Source: JAHBVL01 sp963712055 (lineage in GTDB: Bacteria > Chloroflexota > Chloroflexia > Thermomicrobiales > UBA6265). Taken from it: a stretch of 64,000 nt of DNA. Every line of letters begins with the position of its first letter. Within the stretch, counting starts at the first letter, position 1. The position numbers were made by a program, and so were the translations under genes. Below are positions 51,556 through 59,767 of this stretch, one piece after another. The notes below the pieces were generated by a model. That model ran no database searches. It was not told where the DNA came from and saw nothing but the letters and a program-made list of their open reading frames with translations. The stretch is from assembly GCA_963712055.1 (NCBI GenBank), contig CAVQGN010000004.1, positions 62,001 to 126,000 on the forward strand, written 5' to 3'.

Positions 51556-52609
51556 ATGTCGAAGGGAAAGCTGACCCGTAGAACGTTCGCAGGCGCAGCC
51601 CTTGCCATTCCGGCACTCGCTGCGGTGCCAGTGGGGCTTCGCGGCGTCGACGCGCAAGACTCCTATTGTCGTTACGATGGTGACTGACACCGCCGGTCTC
51701 GGTGACCAGAATTTCAATGACCTCGCCAACGCAGGTGGTGAGCAGGCTGCGGAGGAGTTCGGACTCGAGTGGAAGGTCATCGAGTCCGCTGACGCTGCCG
51801 CTTATGTTCCAAACGTGACGGCCGGCGCCCAGCAGGGTCCGCTGACCGTCGCCGTCGGCTTCCTGCTGACAGCCGCTGTCGAGCAGGTCGCTGCTGCGAA
51901 CACTGACAAGAATTTCACACTGATCGATTCCGCCGTCGAACTGCCAAACGTACAGTCAGTGCTGTTCAAGGAACAGGAAGCTGCCTTCCTGACCGGCGTT
52001 GCCTCTGGTCTCACGACCAAGACGAACAAGGTTGGTGTGATCGGCGGCGAGCGGATTCCGCCGGTTGTTCGGTACGAAGTCGGTTTCCGCGCTGGCGTGG
52101 AAGCGGTCAATCCTGATTGTGAAGTCATCATTGCGTATGTCGATTCGTTTTCCGATCCGGAAGCCGGCAAGGAATTCGCCTTCGCGCAGTTCAACGACGG
52201 CGCGGACATCGTCTTCCCGGTAGCCGGTCTAACCGGTACTGGCGCCTATTCGGCCGTCGCCGAACTCAACAAACCGGGCGAGCAGTGGGTGCTGGGCGCC
52301 GACGTGACCCAGGATGGCCTTGCTCCAGGTTTCGAACTGGCGGTTTGCCGCAAGGGCGTCGATTTCGCCTCCTACCGCGCCTGCAAGCAGCAGGTCGAGG
52401 GGAACTTCGAAGCCGGCGTCAATCTGCTTGGTATTGCAGAAGAAGGTGTCGCGTTCGAAGATCCAAACGGTCGGGTGGCACCGGACGTTATTGCCGTGGT
52501 CGATGAGTATGAGCAGATGATTGTGGCGGGCACGCTCGTGCCGCCGTCTACTGACGAAGAGTACGAAGCGTTCGACGCTTCAGCCCCGGCAGCAACCCCG
52601 GCCGGTTAG
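51556..52609 (+). CDS. BMP-family ABC transporter substrate-binding protein, frameshifted near 51661
   Basis: A periplasmic-type binding protein of the BMP/PnrA/Med family (purine nucleoside binding). The ATG at 51556 with AGGAGA upstream encodes a Tat-like signal, GKLTRRTFAGAALAIPAL, ending ...RGVDAQD. The frame then breaks at 51660-51662 and the mature protein continues in the next frame as PIVVTMVTDTAGLGDQNFND to 52609. Removing one T restores a chain of about 350 residues. Ligand-fold motifs include FKEQEAAFLTGVASGL, KVGVIGGERIPPVVRYEVGF and DIVFPVAGLTGTGAY. It begins a nucleoside importer operon. A frameshift between signal and mature domain would abolish function if real. Confidence 0.8.
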
Positions 52610-52635
52610 TTTTCTCAGGAATCAGGTTTTTGGAA

Positions 52636-52665
52636 GAAAGGAGCGCACAAGCGTGCGCTCCTTTC
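52636..52665 (+). terminator. Perfect hairpin between binding-protein and ATPase genes
   Basis: GAAAGGAGCGCAC-AAGC-GTGCGCTCCTTTC forms a 13-bp stem with a 4-base loop. Its position inside the transporter gene set suggests partial termination or 3'-end stabilisation, keeping the binding protein more abundant than the ATPase and permeases. Confidence 0.75.
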
Positions 52666-52736
52666 TCGTACAATCCGCGCATCGTCGAGCGGATGGCCGG
52701 AGATCGAGGCCGCAATGATCGTGCCAGGATGGGTGG

Positions 52737-54311
52737 GTGACTGATCCGGAGTTGCCGGTTGAAACGACCGATGCAGATTGGCCGATGGCCGTCGAAATGC
52801 GGGGGATCGTCAAGCGATTCCCTGGCGTCATCGCCAACGCCGGCGTCAATCTGGCCGTGCGCAAGGGGGAGATTCACGCGCTCCTGGGTGAAAACGGCGC
52901 CGGCAAGTCAACCCTGATGAATGTGCTGATGGGTCTCTATCCGCCCGATGGAGGTGAGATTCTGGTAGACGGTCAGCCGGTGGATTTCCACAGTCCGAAA
53001 GACGCGTCGGACGCTGGACTCGGGATGGTGCACCAGCATTTCATGCTCATCCCGGTATTCACGGTCACAGAGAACGTCATCCTGGGTTCAGAAGGCACTC
53101 GAATCAAACTCGATCGTAAGACCGCGGAAAAAGAAGTCGGCGAAACCGCGGAAGCCTATGGACTCTTTGTCGACCCGACTGCCCGCGTCGAGGATCTTCC
53201 GGTCGGTATGCAACAGCGAGTCGAAATCCTGCGGGTGCTGTATCAGCAAAGTGAGATTCTGATCCTTGACGAACCAACAGCGCTCCTGACTCCGCAGGAA
53301 GTCGATGAACTCTACCGAATCCTGAACGCACTCCGCGAATCCGGGAAAACAGTGATTTTCATCACTCACAAATTGCGCGAGGTCGCCGCCATCAGCGATC
53401 GGGTCACGGTGATCCGTCGCGGACGTACGGTGGGCACCAGGATCACGGCGGAAACCAATGCGGCTGAACTGGCCGAACTGATGGTTGGCCGGGACGTCTT
53501 GCTCACCGTCGAGCGACCACCAGCGAATCCCGGCGAGTCCGCGTTGCAAGTCTTCAATCTGGTGGTCAAAGGAAAAGGCTCGCGGAACGCGATCGACAGC
53601 CTGAGTATGTCGATCCGGGCCGGCGAAATCGTCGGACTTGCTGGTGTTGAAGGGAACGGTCAAACCGAACTCGTGGAAACGATCGCCGGTCTGCGCAAAC
53701 CAGACGACGGTACGATCATGCTCGGTGGCGCAGATGTTACGGGCGACGACCCGATCGAAATGCGAGTCAACGGGCTTTCCTACATCCCGGAGGACCGTCA
53801 TCATCGCGGCCTTGTGTTGCCATACACGTTGACCGAAAACGTCCTGCTCGGAAACACCGAACTTCCGCCGTTCAGCAGCAACGGGGTCATAAATTACCGC
53901 AAGTCCGGTGAAATCACAGCGGATCTGATGGCGGAATTCGATGTCCGCGCGCCAGGTCCGGATACGAAAGCGCAAAATCTGTCAGGGGGCAATCAGCAGA
54001 AGCTGATTATTGCCCGCGAACTCTACCGGGAACCAGATGTGCTGCTGGCGGTTCAACCAACCAGGGGGCTCGATGTCGGCGCGATCGAGTTCGTCCATGC
54101 CCAGCTGGTGACCGAACGTGACAAGGGACGGGGTATTCTTCTGGTTTCATTCGATCTGGATGAAATCATCGATCTGAGTGACCGGATCCTGGTCATTTAT
54201 CAAGGCCGGATTGCGGGAGAGTTTCTTTCGGGCAAGGTCGATCGAACCGAGATTGGCTTGCTGATGGGAGGGCGCGGAGCGCGTGTCGATAGCGAACCTG
54301 TCGCGCGATAG
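52737..54311 (+). CDS. Nucleoside ABC transporter ATP-binding protein (two NBDs)
   Basis: A 524-residue protein with two fused nucleotide-binding domains. The N-terminal NBD has LLGENGAGKSTLMNVLMG (Walker A), LPVGMQQRVEILR (signature) and ILILDEPTALLTP (Walker B). The C-terminal NBD has GLAGVEGNGQTELVETIAG, NLSGGNQQKLIIAREL and VLLAVQPTRGLDVGAIEFVH, whose AVQPTRGLD Walker B is normal for the YufO/NupO nucleoside-uptake subfamily. It powers import of purine nucleosides captured by the BMP-type protein. The start is a GTG at 52737. The permease gene overlaps its end by 29 bases. Confidence 0.93.
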   Translation: MTDPELPVETTDADWPMAVEMRGIVKRFPGVIANAGVNLAVRKGEIHALLGENGAGKSTLMNVLMGLYPPDGGEILVDGQPVDFHSPKDASDAGLGMVHQHFMLIPVFTVTENVILGSEGTRIKLDRKTAEKEVGETAEAYGLFVDPTARVEDLPVGMQQRVEILRVLYQQSEILILDEPTALLTPQEVDELYRILNALRESGKTVIFITHKLREVAAISDRVTVIRRGRTVGTRITAETNAAELAELMVGRDVLLTVERPPANPGESALQVFNLVVKGKGSRNAIDSLSMSIRAGEIVGLAGVEGNGQTELVETIAGLRKPDDGTIMLGGADVTGDDPIEMRVNGLSYIPEDRHHRGLVLPYTLTENVLLGNTELPPFSSNGVINYRKSGEITADLMAEFDVRAPGPDTKAQNLSGGNQQKLIIARELYREPDVLLAVQPTRGLDVGAIEFVHAQLVTERDKGRGILLVSFDLDEIIDLSDRILVIYQGRIAGEFLSGKVDRTEIGLLMGGRGARVDSEPVAR

Positions 54312-55428
54312 CGCGGCCCAGTGGAAATCCACGGCAGTCACAGTTGGCACCTCAGTCCTGGCGATTGTCATTGCTCTGGCTGTCGGCGCCATTTTCATCT
54401 GGGTGTCTGGAGACGATCCAGTCGAATCGTACAAAGCGCTCTGGAACGGCGCCTTCGGTAGCAGACAGGCGCGCTCGGAAACCCTGACCGCGGCAACGCC
54501 CTACATCTTCGGTGGTCTTGCTTTCGCGATCGCGTTTCGGGCAGGCTTGTTCAACATTGGTATCGAAGGCCAGATGCTTATGGGCGGGTTGGCGGCTGGT
54601 CTCTTTGCGGGCGCTGACCTGGGACTGCCGGCGATCGTTTATGTCCCGACTGCATTGGCACTGGCGTTTGTCGTGGGCGGATTGTGGGGTGCGATCGCCG
54701 GAGTCCTGAAAGCGATTTCTGGTGCACATGAAGTCATCACCACGATCATGCTCAACTATCTTGCGTATCAGATTCTTTCGTACACCGTGCTCGAAACTGA
54801 AGACTGGTTGCCGGTCAACCCGATGCTCCAATCGACGAACCCAGCTCCTCCGGAAGCGCGGTTGCCGATCCTTGTTGATGGCACTCGACTGCACGCTGGT
54901 TTCCTTGTCGGACTTGGCGCCGCTGCCGTAGTCTGGTTTCTCCTGTTCCGGACCAGTTTTGGCTACAACCTACGGACCGTCGGGTTGAGCCGCGGCGCAG
55001 CCGGTTATGCCGGTATTCGCTGGGGCTGGACTATCACCATCGCGATGTTCCTGAGTGGAGCGCTTGCCGGCCTTGGCGGTGCGAGTGAAACGCTTGGGCT
55101 TCATGGCCAGCAATACAACGCGCCTCAGGGGTACGGCTTCACCGCGATCGCGGTCGGACTGGTCGGACGCAATCATCCGATAGGCGTCGTTTTGGCGGCG
55201 ATTGTTTTCGGAGCGCTCCGGGCCGGTTCGAATGCCATGCAGATCCAGGTTGGGACCTCGAAAGAACTGGTGCTGGTCCTGCAGGGCCTGGTGATCCTTT
55301 CAGTGGCGGCTCTGGCGGCATCGAGCAGAATCCAGGCCTGGTGGTCGCGGCGACGACGGACCCCAACCTCTGGCGACGAATACACGAGCACGATCGGTGT
55401 CGATCCTGCCGTTCCGATGGAGTTGTAG
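54283..55428 (+). CDS. Nucleoside ABC transporter permease (first)
   Basis: A 381-residue membrane permease of the BPD_transp_2 (RbsC/NupP-like) family with eight to ten helices. FGGLAFAIAFRAGLFNIGIEGQMLMG is the conserved EAA-like core segment, and GAHEVITTIMLNYLAYQI and GYGFTAIAVGLVGRNHPIGV are typical of nucleoside permeases. The GTG start lies inside the ATPase gene (29-base overlap) with GGGAGGGCG upstream, indicating coupling. The C-terminus has a basic stretch (WWSRRRR) and a hydrophilic tail. Confidence 0.92.
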   Translation: MSIANLSRDSAAQWKSTAVTVGTSVLAIVIALAVGAIFIWVSGDDPVESYKALWNGAFGSRQARSETLTAATPYIFGGLAFAIAFRAGLFNIGIEGQMLMGGLAAGLFAGADLGLPAIVYVPTALALAFVVGGLWGAIAGVLKAISGAHEVITTIMLNYLAYQILSYTVLETEDWLPVNPMLQSTNPAPPEARLPILVDGTRLHAGFLVGLGAAAVVWFLLFRTSFGYNLRTVGLSRGAAGYAGIRWGWTITIAMFLSGALAGLGGASETLGLHGQQYNAPQGYGFTAIAVGLVGRNHPIGVVLAAIVFGALRAGSNAMQIQVGTSKELVLVLQGLVILSVAALAASSRIQAWWSRRRRTPTSGDEYTSTIGVDPAVPMEL

Positions 55429-55443
55429 GAGGCGCGGATCAGC

Positions 55444-56334
55444 GTGGATGGATTTCTCGACTTCTTCGATCTCAATCTGCTGAAAGCGGTCTTGCGGATG
55501 GCGACTCCGCTGGTGTTCGCAGCTATGGGTGGTCTCCTGTGCGAACGCTCCGGGGTCATGAACATCGGTCTCGAGGGCCTGATGCTGACCGGTGCTTTCA
55601 CCGCGGTAGCCGCGACCTATTACCTCGAAAACGCCTGGCTGGGACTCCTCTGTGCGTTGATCGCCGGTGGAGCGGTTGCCGCTATTCACGCTTTCTGGAG
55701 TATTGGATTGCGTTCAGATCAAATCGTGACAGGGACCGCAATCAATCTTCTGGCGGCGGGCACGACAGCTTTTCTTATCTTGAGTATCTGGGGAACGGCT
55801 GGGCGAACGCCAACCGTGCAGAAACTCCCCAATCTGACCGCCGGCGTCAATGTTCTGGTTCCAGTCGCGTTTCTCCTGGTCCCACTCGTTTATCTCTTCC
55901 TGAGGCTGACCAAGCAGGGATTGCGGGTCATGGCTTGTGGAGAAAGCCCACAAGCCGCCGAGAGTGTCGGGATCAATGTTTCTGCTATGCGTTACGCCAT
56001 GGTCATCGCCAGCGGTGTCTTCGCAGCGGCGGGAGGAGCGTTTCTTTCGATCGGTTCGCTCGGTCTCTTCCAACCGGAAATGACCGCCGGACGCGGGTTT
56101 ATCGCGCTGGCTGCGGTGATCTTCGGAAACTGGATGCCGTTTGGCGCGTTAGCCGCAGCGCTCCTCTTCGCCAGCGCTGAAGCATTCAATATCCAGGGTC
56201 AGACGAAGGGGATTGGCGTTCCCACTGAACTGCTGCAAGTTCTGCCCTATCTGCTGACGATTATCGCGCTGGTTGGTGTGGTTCGGAATTCCCGCCCGCC
56301 CGCCGGACTTGGGCAGCACCCAACGCCGAACTAA
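55444..56334 (+). CDS. Nucleoside ABC transporter permease (second)
   Basis: A 296-residue BPD_transp_2 permease, the NupQ-like partner of the previous gene. The conserved MATPLVFAAMGGLLCERSGV and MNIGLEGLMLTGAF start, SDQIVTGTAINLLAAGTTA and the C-terminal GRGFIALAAVIFGNWMPFGA segment identify it. The GTG start has AGGAGGCG upstream, 15 bases after the first permease. Its stop overlaps the convergent VanZ-like stop by four bases, so the two transcripts overlap at their 3' ends. Confidence 0.92.
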   Translation: MDGFLDFFDLNLLKAVLRMATPLVFAAMGGLLCERSGVMNIGLEGLMLTGAFTAVAATYYLENAWLGLLCALIAGGAVAAIHAFWSIGLRSDQIVTGTAINLLAAGTTAFLILSIWGTAGRTPTVQKLPNLTAGVNVLVPVAFLLVPLVYLFLRLTKQGLRVMACGESPQAAESVGINVSAMRYAMVIASGVFAAAGGAFLSIGSLGLFQPEMTAGRGFIALAAVIFGNWMPFGALAAALLFASAEAFNIQGQTKGIGVPTELLQVLPYLLTIIALVGVVRNSRPPAGLGQHPTPN

Positions 56335-56747
56335 CCCGCTTTCCGGAGCAGGGTCAGTTTGAGCAGAACCATGACGGCAAATGACGCTCCGACGAAATCG
56401 AGCACCAGGTCTTCCGGACCGGCATGACGACCCGACACGAAGGACTGGTGGAACTCGTCGATCAGCCCGTAAAGGGTTGCCACCCCGATCGCGTACATGG
56501 CGGCGGTGATTCGTGGCAGTCCCATAAAGAGAAAACCCCCGCAAAGCAAGGCGCCGAGCACAGCATAGGCGCCAAGATGCCCCAGCGAGGATACCAACTG
56601 GGCGTTGAACCCTGCGGTTGGAATGGTCTCTCGGTGAGAGAGAGCGAAAATCACCCCAGCCCAGATCAGCGCTGGCATCAGAAACAGGAGGTCACGGGTC
56701 GAACGCGCCGACACTGAGGCTTGGGACACCGGATTCGATTCATTCAT
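56331..56747 (-). CDS. VanZ-family membrane protein
   Basis: A 138-residue membrane protein with four helices. PALIWAGVIFALSHRE, LGHLGAYAVLGALL and YGLIDEFHQSFVSGRHAGPEDLVLDFVGA carry the VanZ signature (D-E-x-H-Q...R...D-x-x-x-D). The family is named for teicoplanin resistance, but most members have unknown envelope roles. The ATG at 56747 is used; an ATG seven codons upstream is possible, and neither has a good ribosome binding site. Confidence 0.78.
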   Translation of the reverse strand: MNESNPVSQASVSARSTRDLLFLMPALIWAGVIFALSHRETIPTAGFNAQLVSSLGHLGAYAVLGALLCGGFLFMGLPRITAAMYAIGVATLYGLIDEFHQSFVSGRHAGPEDLVLDFVGASFAVMVLLKLTLLRKAG

Positions 56748-56898
56748 GGTGGCGAGTCCAACACTCATGCAATGACAAAGACGCCGATCACGACGCGCAA
56801 GCGTACAATGTGTTGCAGATGGAATGTGGCGGCGAGCCCGCCCCAGGGTGAGCAAACGTCGTAGGTCCGGGACGGGCCGAAAGGGGTTGAGCAGGCCA

Positions 56899-57789
56899 AT
56901 GGCATCGGTAGTTTCAGAACGACCTGGGTCGAGTTTTGCGGCCGGAATCCCCGGTTTCGACCGATTCGCCTGGTATTTCTTCCGGGTATCCGGTCTCCTT
57001 CTCGTGTTGCTGGCCGGTGGACACCTGTTTATCACGCACTATCTCAATGTCCCGTCCGACACGAATTTCGATTTTGTCTCCGCTCGTTGGGCGAATCCGC
57101 TCTGGCGGACATTTGACATGCTGCTGCTGATCATGGCGCTCTGGCATGGATTGCTGGGGATGCGGACGATCATCATCGACTGGGTCAAGTCACCCGGCTG
57201 GCGCGTGGCCTTGACAAGTCTGACCTGGGTGGTCGGTCTCATCTTCACCGTGCTTGGCTCTGTAACGATCTTCACGTTCGATGAAGCCGCTGCTCGGGAT
57301 AACACCGGGCCGCTCTCCGGCGAACTCTGGATAGCCGATGTTCTCGGCGCGTCCCTCTTCATCTTTGCGATTCTCTCCTATGTCGGGGGAGCGGTGCTGC
57401 TGATCTATATCCTCCGCCATATCAGTCTCGGCACCCGACCAATCTACCGCGGCGATCTCGGACAGTACGCCTGGTTGATTCACCGGGTGACTGGTATCGG
57501 GATAGTCTTTTTCCTGCTCGTGCACATCATCGACATCATGCTGATCGGTCTGGGGCGGGACATCTACGACGAATCGGTCGAGTTCTACGGCAATCCCTTC
57601 CTCCTGCCGATGGAAGTTGGTCTTGTTGCAGCGGTGATCTACCACACGTTGAACGGGCTGCGGATCGTGCTGATCGACTTCTGGTCAAAAGGCGTCAAGT
57701 ACCAGCAGAAACTCTTCTGGGCGGCGGTTATCGGAACAATCGTGCTGACGATTCCGAGCGCTATTGTGATCTTCCTGGCGGAGTTCTAA
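56899..57789 (+). CDS. Succinate dehydrogenase membrane anchor, SdhD-SdhC-like fusion
   Basis: A 296-residue protein with six helices arranged as two anchor units. The first half (about 20-160) resembles the hydrophobic anchor SdhD: FRVSGLLLVLLAGGHLFITHYLN and LLIMALWHGLLGMRTIIIDW. The second half (about 185-296) resembles cytochrome b556 SdhC: WLIHRVTGIGIVFFLLVHIIDIML and VAAVIYHTLNGLRIVLIDFW. His residues in both halves can ligate heme b. No flavoprotein (sdhA) or iron-sulfur (sdhB) gene is adjacent, which is unusual. The ATG at 56899 is used because homology starts there. A strong terminator follows at 57828. Confidence 0.82.
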   Translation: MASVVSERPGSSFAAGIPGFDRFAWYFFRVSGLLLVLLAGGHLFITHYLNVPSDTNFDFVSARWANPLWRTFDMLLLIMALWHGLLGMRTIIIDWVKSPGWRVALTSLTWVVGLIFTVLGSVTIFTFDEAAARDNTGPLSGELWIADVLGASLFIFAILSYVGGAVLLIYILRHISLGTRPIYRGDLGQYAWLIHRVTGIGIVFFLLVHIIDIMLIGLGRDIYDESVEFYGNPFLLPMEVGLVAAVIYHTLNGLRIVLIDFWSKGVKYQQKLFWAAVIGTIVLTIPSAIVIFLAEF

Positions 57790-57827
57790 CGTCGAGTCGG
57801 GTCGCAACCTGGATTTCTCGTACCATA

Positions 57828-57855
57828 GAACACGACCGGTCGACCGGTCGTGTTC
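57828..57855 (+). terminator. Perfect palindromic terminator after the Sdh anchor gene
   Basis: GAACACGACCGG-TCGA-CCGGTCGTGTTC is a 12-bp stem with a 4-base loop followed by TCGTTTTCC, a standard intrinsic terminator. It closes the anchor gene without any sdhAB gene. Confidence 0.88.
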
Positions 57856-57970
57856 TCGTTTTCCAGCTAGCTCCACCGGTGCGATGACGCTGATCTGACG
57901 TTAACGCCTTTGTTGATCCCCTTTTGACCTAATAATCAACTGCTGGCTGACCAAGCCTGAGGAGAATCGG

Positions 57971-58813
57971 ATGTACCCACTCATCATCATGATGGCGATC
58001 ATGGGCGTCGTGATGCTCGTGCTCATGCTTTCGGCGAAGGTTGTCAAGGAATACGAGCGCGGCGTCGTTTTCCGTCTTGGACGCCATACCGGGTTGCGGG
58101 GACCAGGGCTCGTCTGGATCATTCCGATCGTCGAGCGGATGGTCAAGATCGACATGCGGACCGTAACGATGGAGGTGCCGTCACAGGAGGTCATTACCAA
58201 GGATAACGTGACCATCCGGGTCAATGCGGTCTCGTACTTCCGGGTTGTTGATCCTGCCGCGGCGGTCAACCACATTGCTGACTACGAACGCGCGACGTCC
58301 CAGATCGCGCAGACAACATTGAGGAGCGTACTTGGGCAATCTGTTCTGGACGAGCTGCTCTCCGAACGAGAACAGATCAATCAGGAACTGCAGCAGATCA
58401 TCGACCAGCAAACGGAACCATGGGGTATCAAGGTTTCGATTGTCGAGGTGAAGGACATCGAGCTTCCGCAAACCATGCAACGCGCGATGGCTCGGCAAGC
58501 GGAAGCTGAACGGGAAAAACGGGCGAAGATCATCCATGCCGAAGGCGAGTTTCAGGCAAGCCAGCAACTGGCTGAAGCGGCCGCAGTGATTGCAGAGGAA
58601 CCGATTGCGTTGCAGTTACGCTACCTGCAAACACTGACGGAGATCGGGGCCGAAAAGAATACGACCGTCGTCTTTCCACTCCCAACCGAATTGCTGTCGC
58701 TCCTTCCGTCATCATTGATGAACCAGGAAAAGGTCCGATTGCCTGACCGGTCCACGAACGGCGTCGAGGCCTCTGAAAACGGCGCTGAGCAACGGGCGCA
58801 GGATTTTGAGTAG
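57971..58813 (+). CDS. Slipin (stomatin/prohibitin SPFH-family protein)
   Basis: A 280-residue SPFH protein. One N-terminal membrane helix (about 4-21) is followed by KEYERGVVFRLGRHTGLRGPGLVWIIPIVERMVKIDMR, the slipin hallmark, then an SPFH domain and a coiled coil (ELQQIIDQQTEP onward, RQAEAEREKRAKIIHAEGE). Slipins organise membrane microdomains and often pair with an NfeD-type protease, which is absent here. GAGGAG precedes the ATG. TAATAAT near 57930 could be its -10 box. Confidence 0.9.
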   Translation: MYPLIIMMAIMGVVMLVLMLSAKVVKEYERGVVFRLGRHTGLRGPGLVWIIPIVERMVKIDMRTVTMEVPSQEVITKDNVTIRVNAVSYFRVVDPAAAVNHIADYERATSQIAQTTLRSVLGQSVLDELLSEREQINQELQQIIDQQTEPWGIKVSIVEVKDIELPQTMQRAMARQAEAEREKRAKIIHAEGEFQASQQLAEAAAVIAEEPIALQLRYLQTLTEIGAEKNTTVVFPLPTELLSLLPSSLMNQEKVRLPDRSTNGVEASENGAEQRAQDFE

Positions 58814-58832
58814 CGGCCTTAGTGGCATTGTG

Positions 58833-58861
58833 TTGAGGATAGGCAACAAAGCGCGTACAAT
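58833..58861 (+). promoter_or_regulatory. Sigma70-type promoter of the DUF4397 gene
   Basis: TTGAGG (58833-58838) and TACAAT (58856-58861) are 17 bases apart and lie about 80 bases before the start codon. The CGTACAAT -10 context recurs upstream of the Sdh anchor gene (about 56807) and the ABC ATPase gene (about 52666). Confidence 0.6.
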
Positions 58862-58940
58862 CCAATGCTGGAATGTCGGTCGTTCGTTTTGACCGCCATC
58901 ATGGTTCAGCGCGATTGGCGCTTATTGGAGGTACTCGAGC

Positions 58941-59666
58941 ATGCGGCTTCGCAAATGGTTCGGTTTGTCACTCGTTGTGGCACTTCTGGCTGGCACTGCC
59001 CTGACAATTGGTGTCGGTTCTACATCGGCACAGGATCAGCCATCGTTTCCAGTTCAGATCCGTTTCCTGAATGCCATGACGGCGCAGAAGGAGATCGATG
59101 TCTACGTCAACGGTTCAGACAAGGACCAGCGGGTTGTTGAGGGTCTGGAGTACGGCACGATTTCCGAGACGTTCACGGGAACCTCTCCTGCAACCAACGT
59201 TGTCGTCAAGAACAATGTCAATCTCGGTTTTGACCAATGGCTGTTCAACACCGTGGTTCCAACCGAAGCAGGTCGCACCTATCTTGTCGTCGTGTCTGAC
59301 TTCGTTGTGATCCCAGTTATGGTCGACAATGGCACGATCGCTGCCGAAGGCGCGACCGCTCGTCTCGTCCACGCGTCGTCACAGGCTCCGTCGATCGACG
59401 TTCTCGTCAACGATGAAGTCGCTGTTACCGACCTGAAGTACGGTCGCGCCAGTGACGCCGGAATTCTGCCTGCCGGAACCTACAACTTCAAGCTCAACGC
59501 AGCGGGCACCGATAGCACCGCTCTCGAGGTTGATGGAGTTGAGCTTGCTGACGGCAATTCCTACACCTTCGTTGCCATCGGCGAGCCGGGCAGCACCGAA
59601 GAGCCCCTCACTGTAGTCGTCGATGTGGTTGAAGGCAGCGGCGCTGCGGCGACCCCAACCTCCTAG
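58941..59666 (+). CDS. Secreted DUF4397 protein
   Basis: A 241-residue exported protein with a signal peptide (RKWFGLSLVVALLAGTALTIG, cleavage near STSAQD) and two DUF4397 beta-sandwich units. The first begins VQIRFLNAMTAQKEIDVYVNG and the second ATARLVHASSQAPSIDVLVND, each with the conserved R(F/L)-(L/V)(N/H)A start. It is probably a surface or extracellular protein of unknown function. The C-terminal GSGAAATPTS has no LPxTG sorting motif or membrane anchor. GGAGG precedes the ATG; promoter and terminator are both clear, so it is an independent and probably well expressed gene. Confidence 0.85.
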   Translation: MRLRKWFGLSLVVALLAGTALTIGVGSTSAQDQPSFPVQIRFLNAMTAQKEIDVYVNGSDKDQRVVEGLEYGTISETFTGTSPATNVVVKNNVNLGFDQWLFNTVVPTEAGRTYLVVVSDFVVIPVMVDNGTIAAEGATARLVHASSQAPSIDVLVNDEVAVTDLKYGRASDAGILPAGTYNFKLNAAGTDSTALEVDGVELADGNSYTFVAIGEPGSTEEPLTVVVDVVEGSGAAATPTS

Positions 59667-59705
59667 GATTTCCAACCATTCGATGCTGATCTAATCGGTA
59701 TCATG

Positions 59706-59736
59706 AGCGGGCGTCTCGGTTTTCGAGACGCCCGCT
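59706..59736 (+). terminator. Intrinsic terminator after the DUF4397 gene
   Basis: AGCGGGCGTCTCG-GTTTT-CGAGACGCCCGCT forms a perfect 13-bp stem followed by TTGTTCATTC. Confidence 0.88.
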
Positions 59737-59767
59737 TTGTTCATTCTCGGGATGAAGGAGACGTCAC

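Noticed and set aside
53088..53975. 295-codon minus-strand frame opposite the ABC ATPase
   Set aside because: It is antisense to Walker and signature motifs; no family features.
54040..54085. Degenerate Walker B (AVQPTRGLD) in the second ATPase domain as a possible inactivation
   Set aside because: From family knowledge this replacement is normal in YufO/NupO-type nucleoside importer ATPases, so it is not an anomaly.
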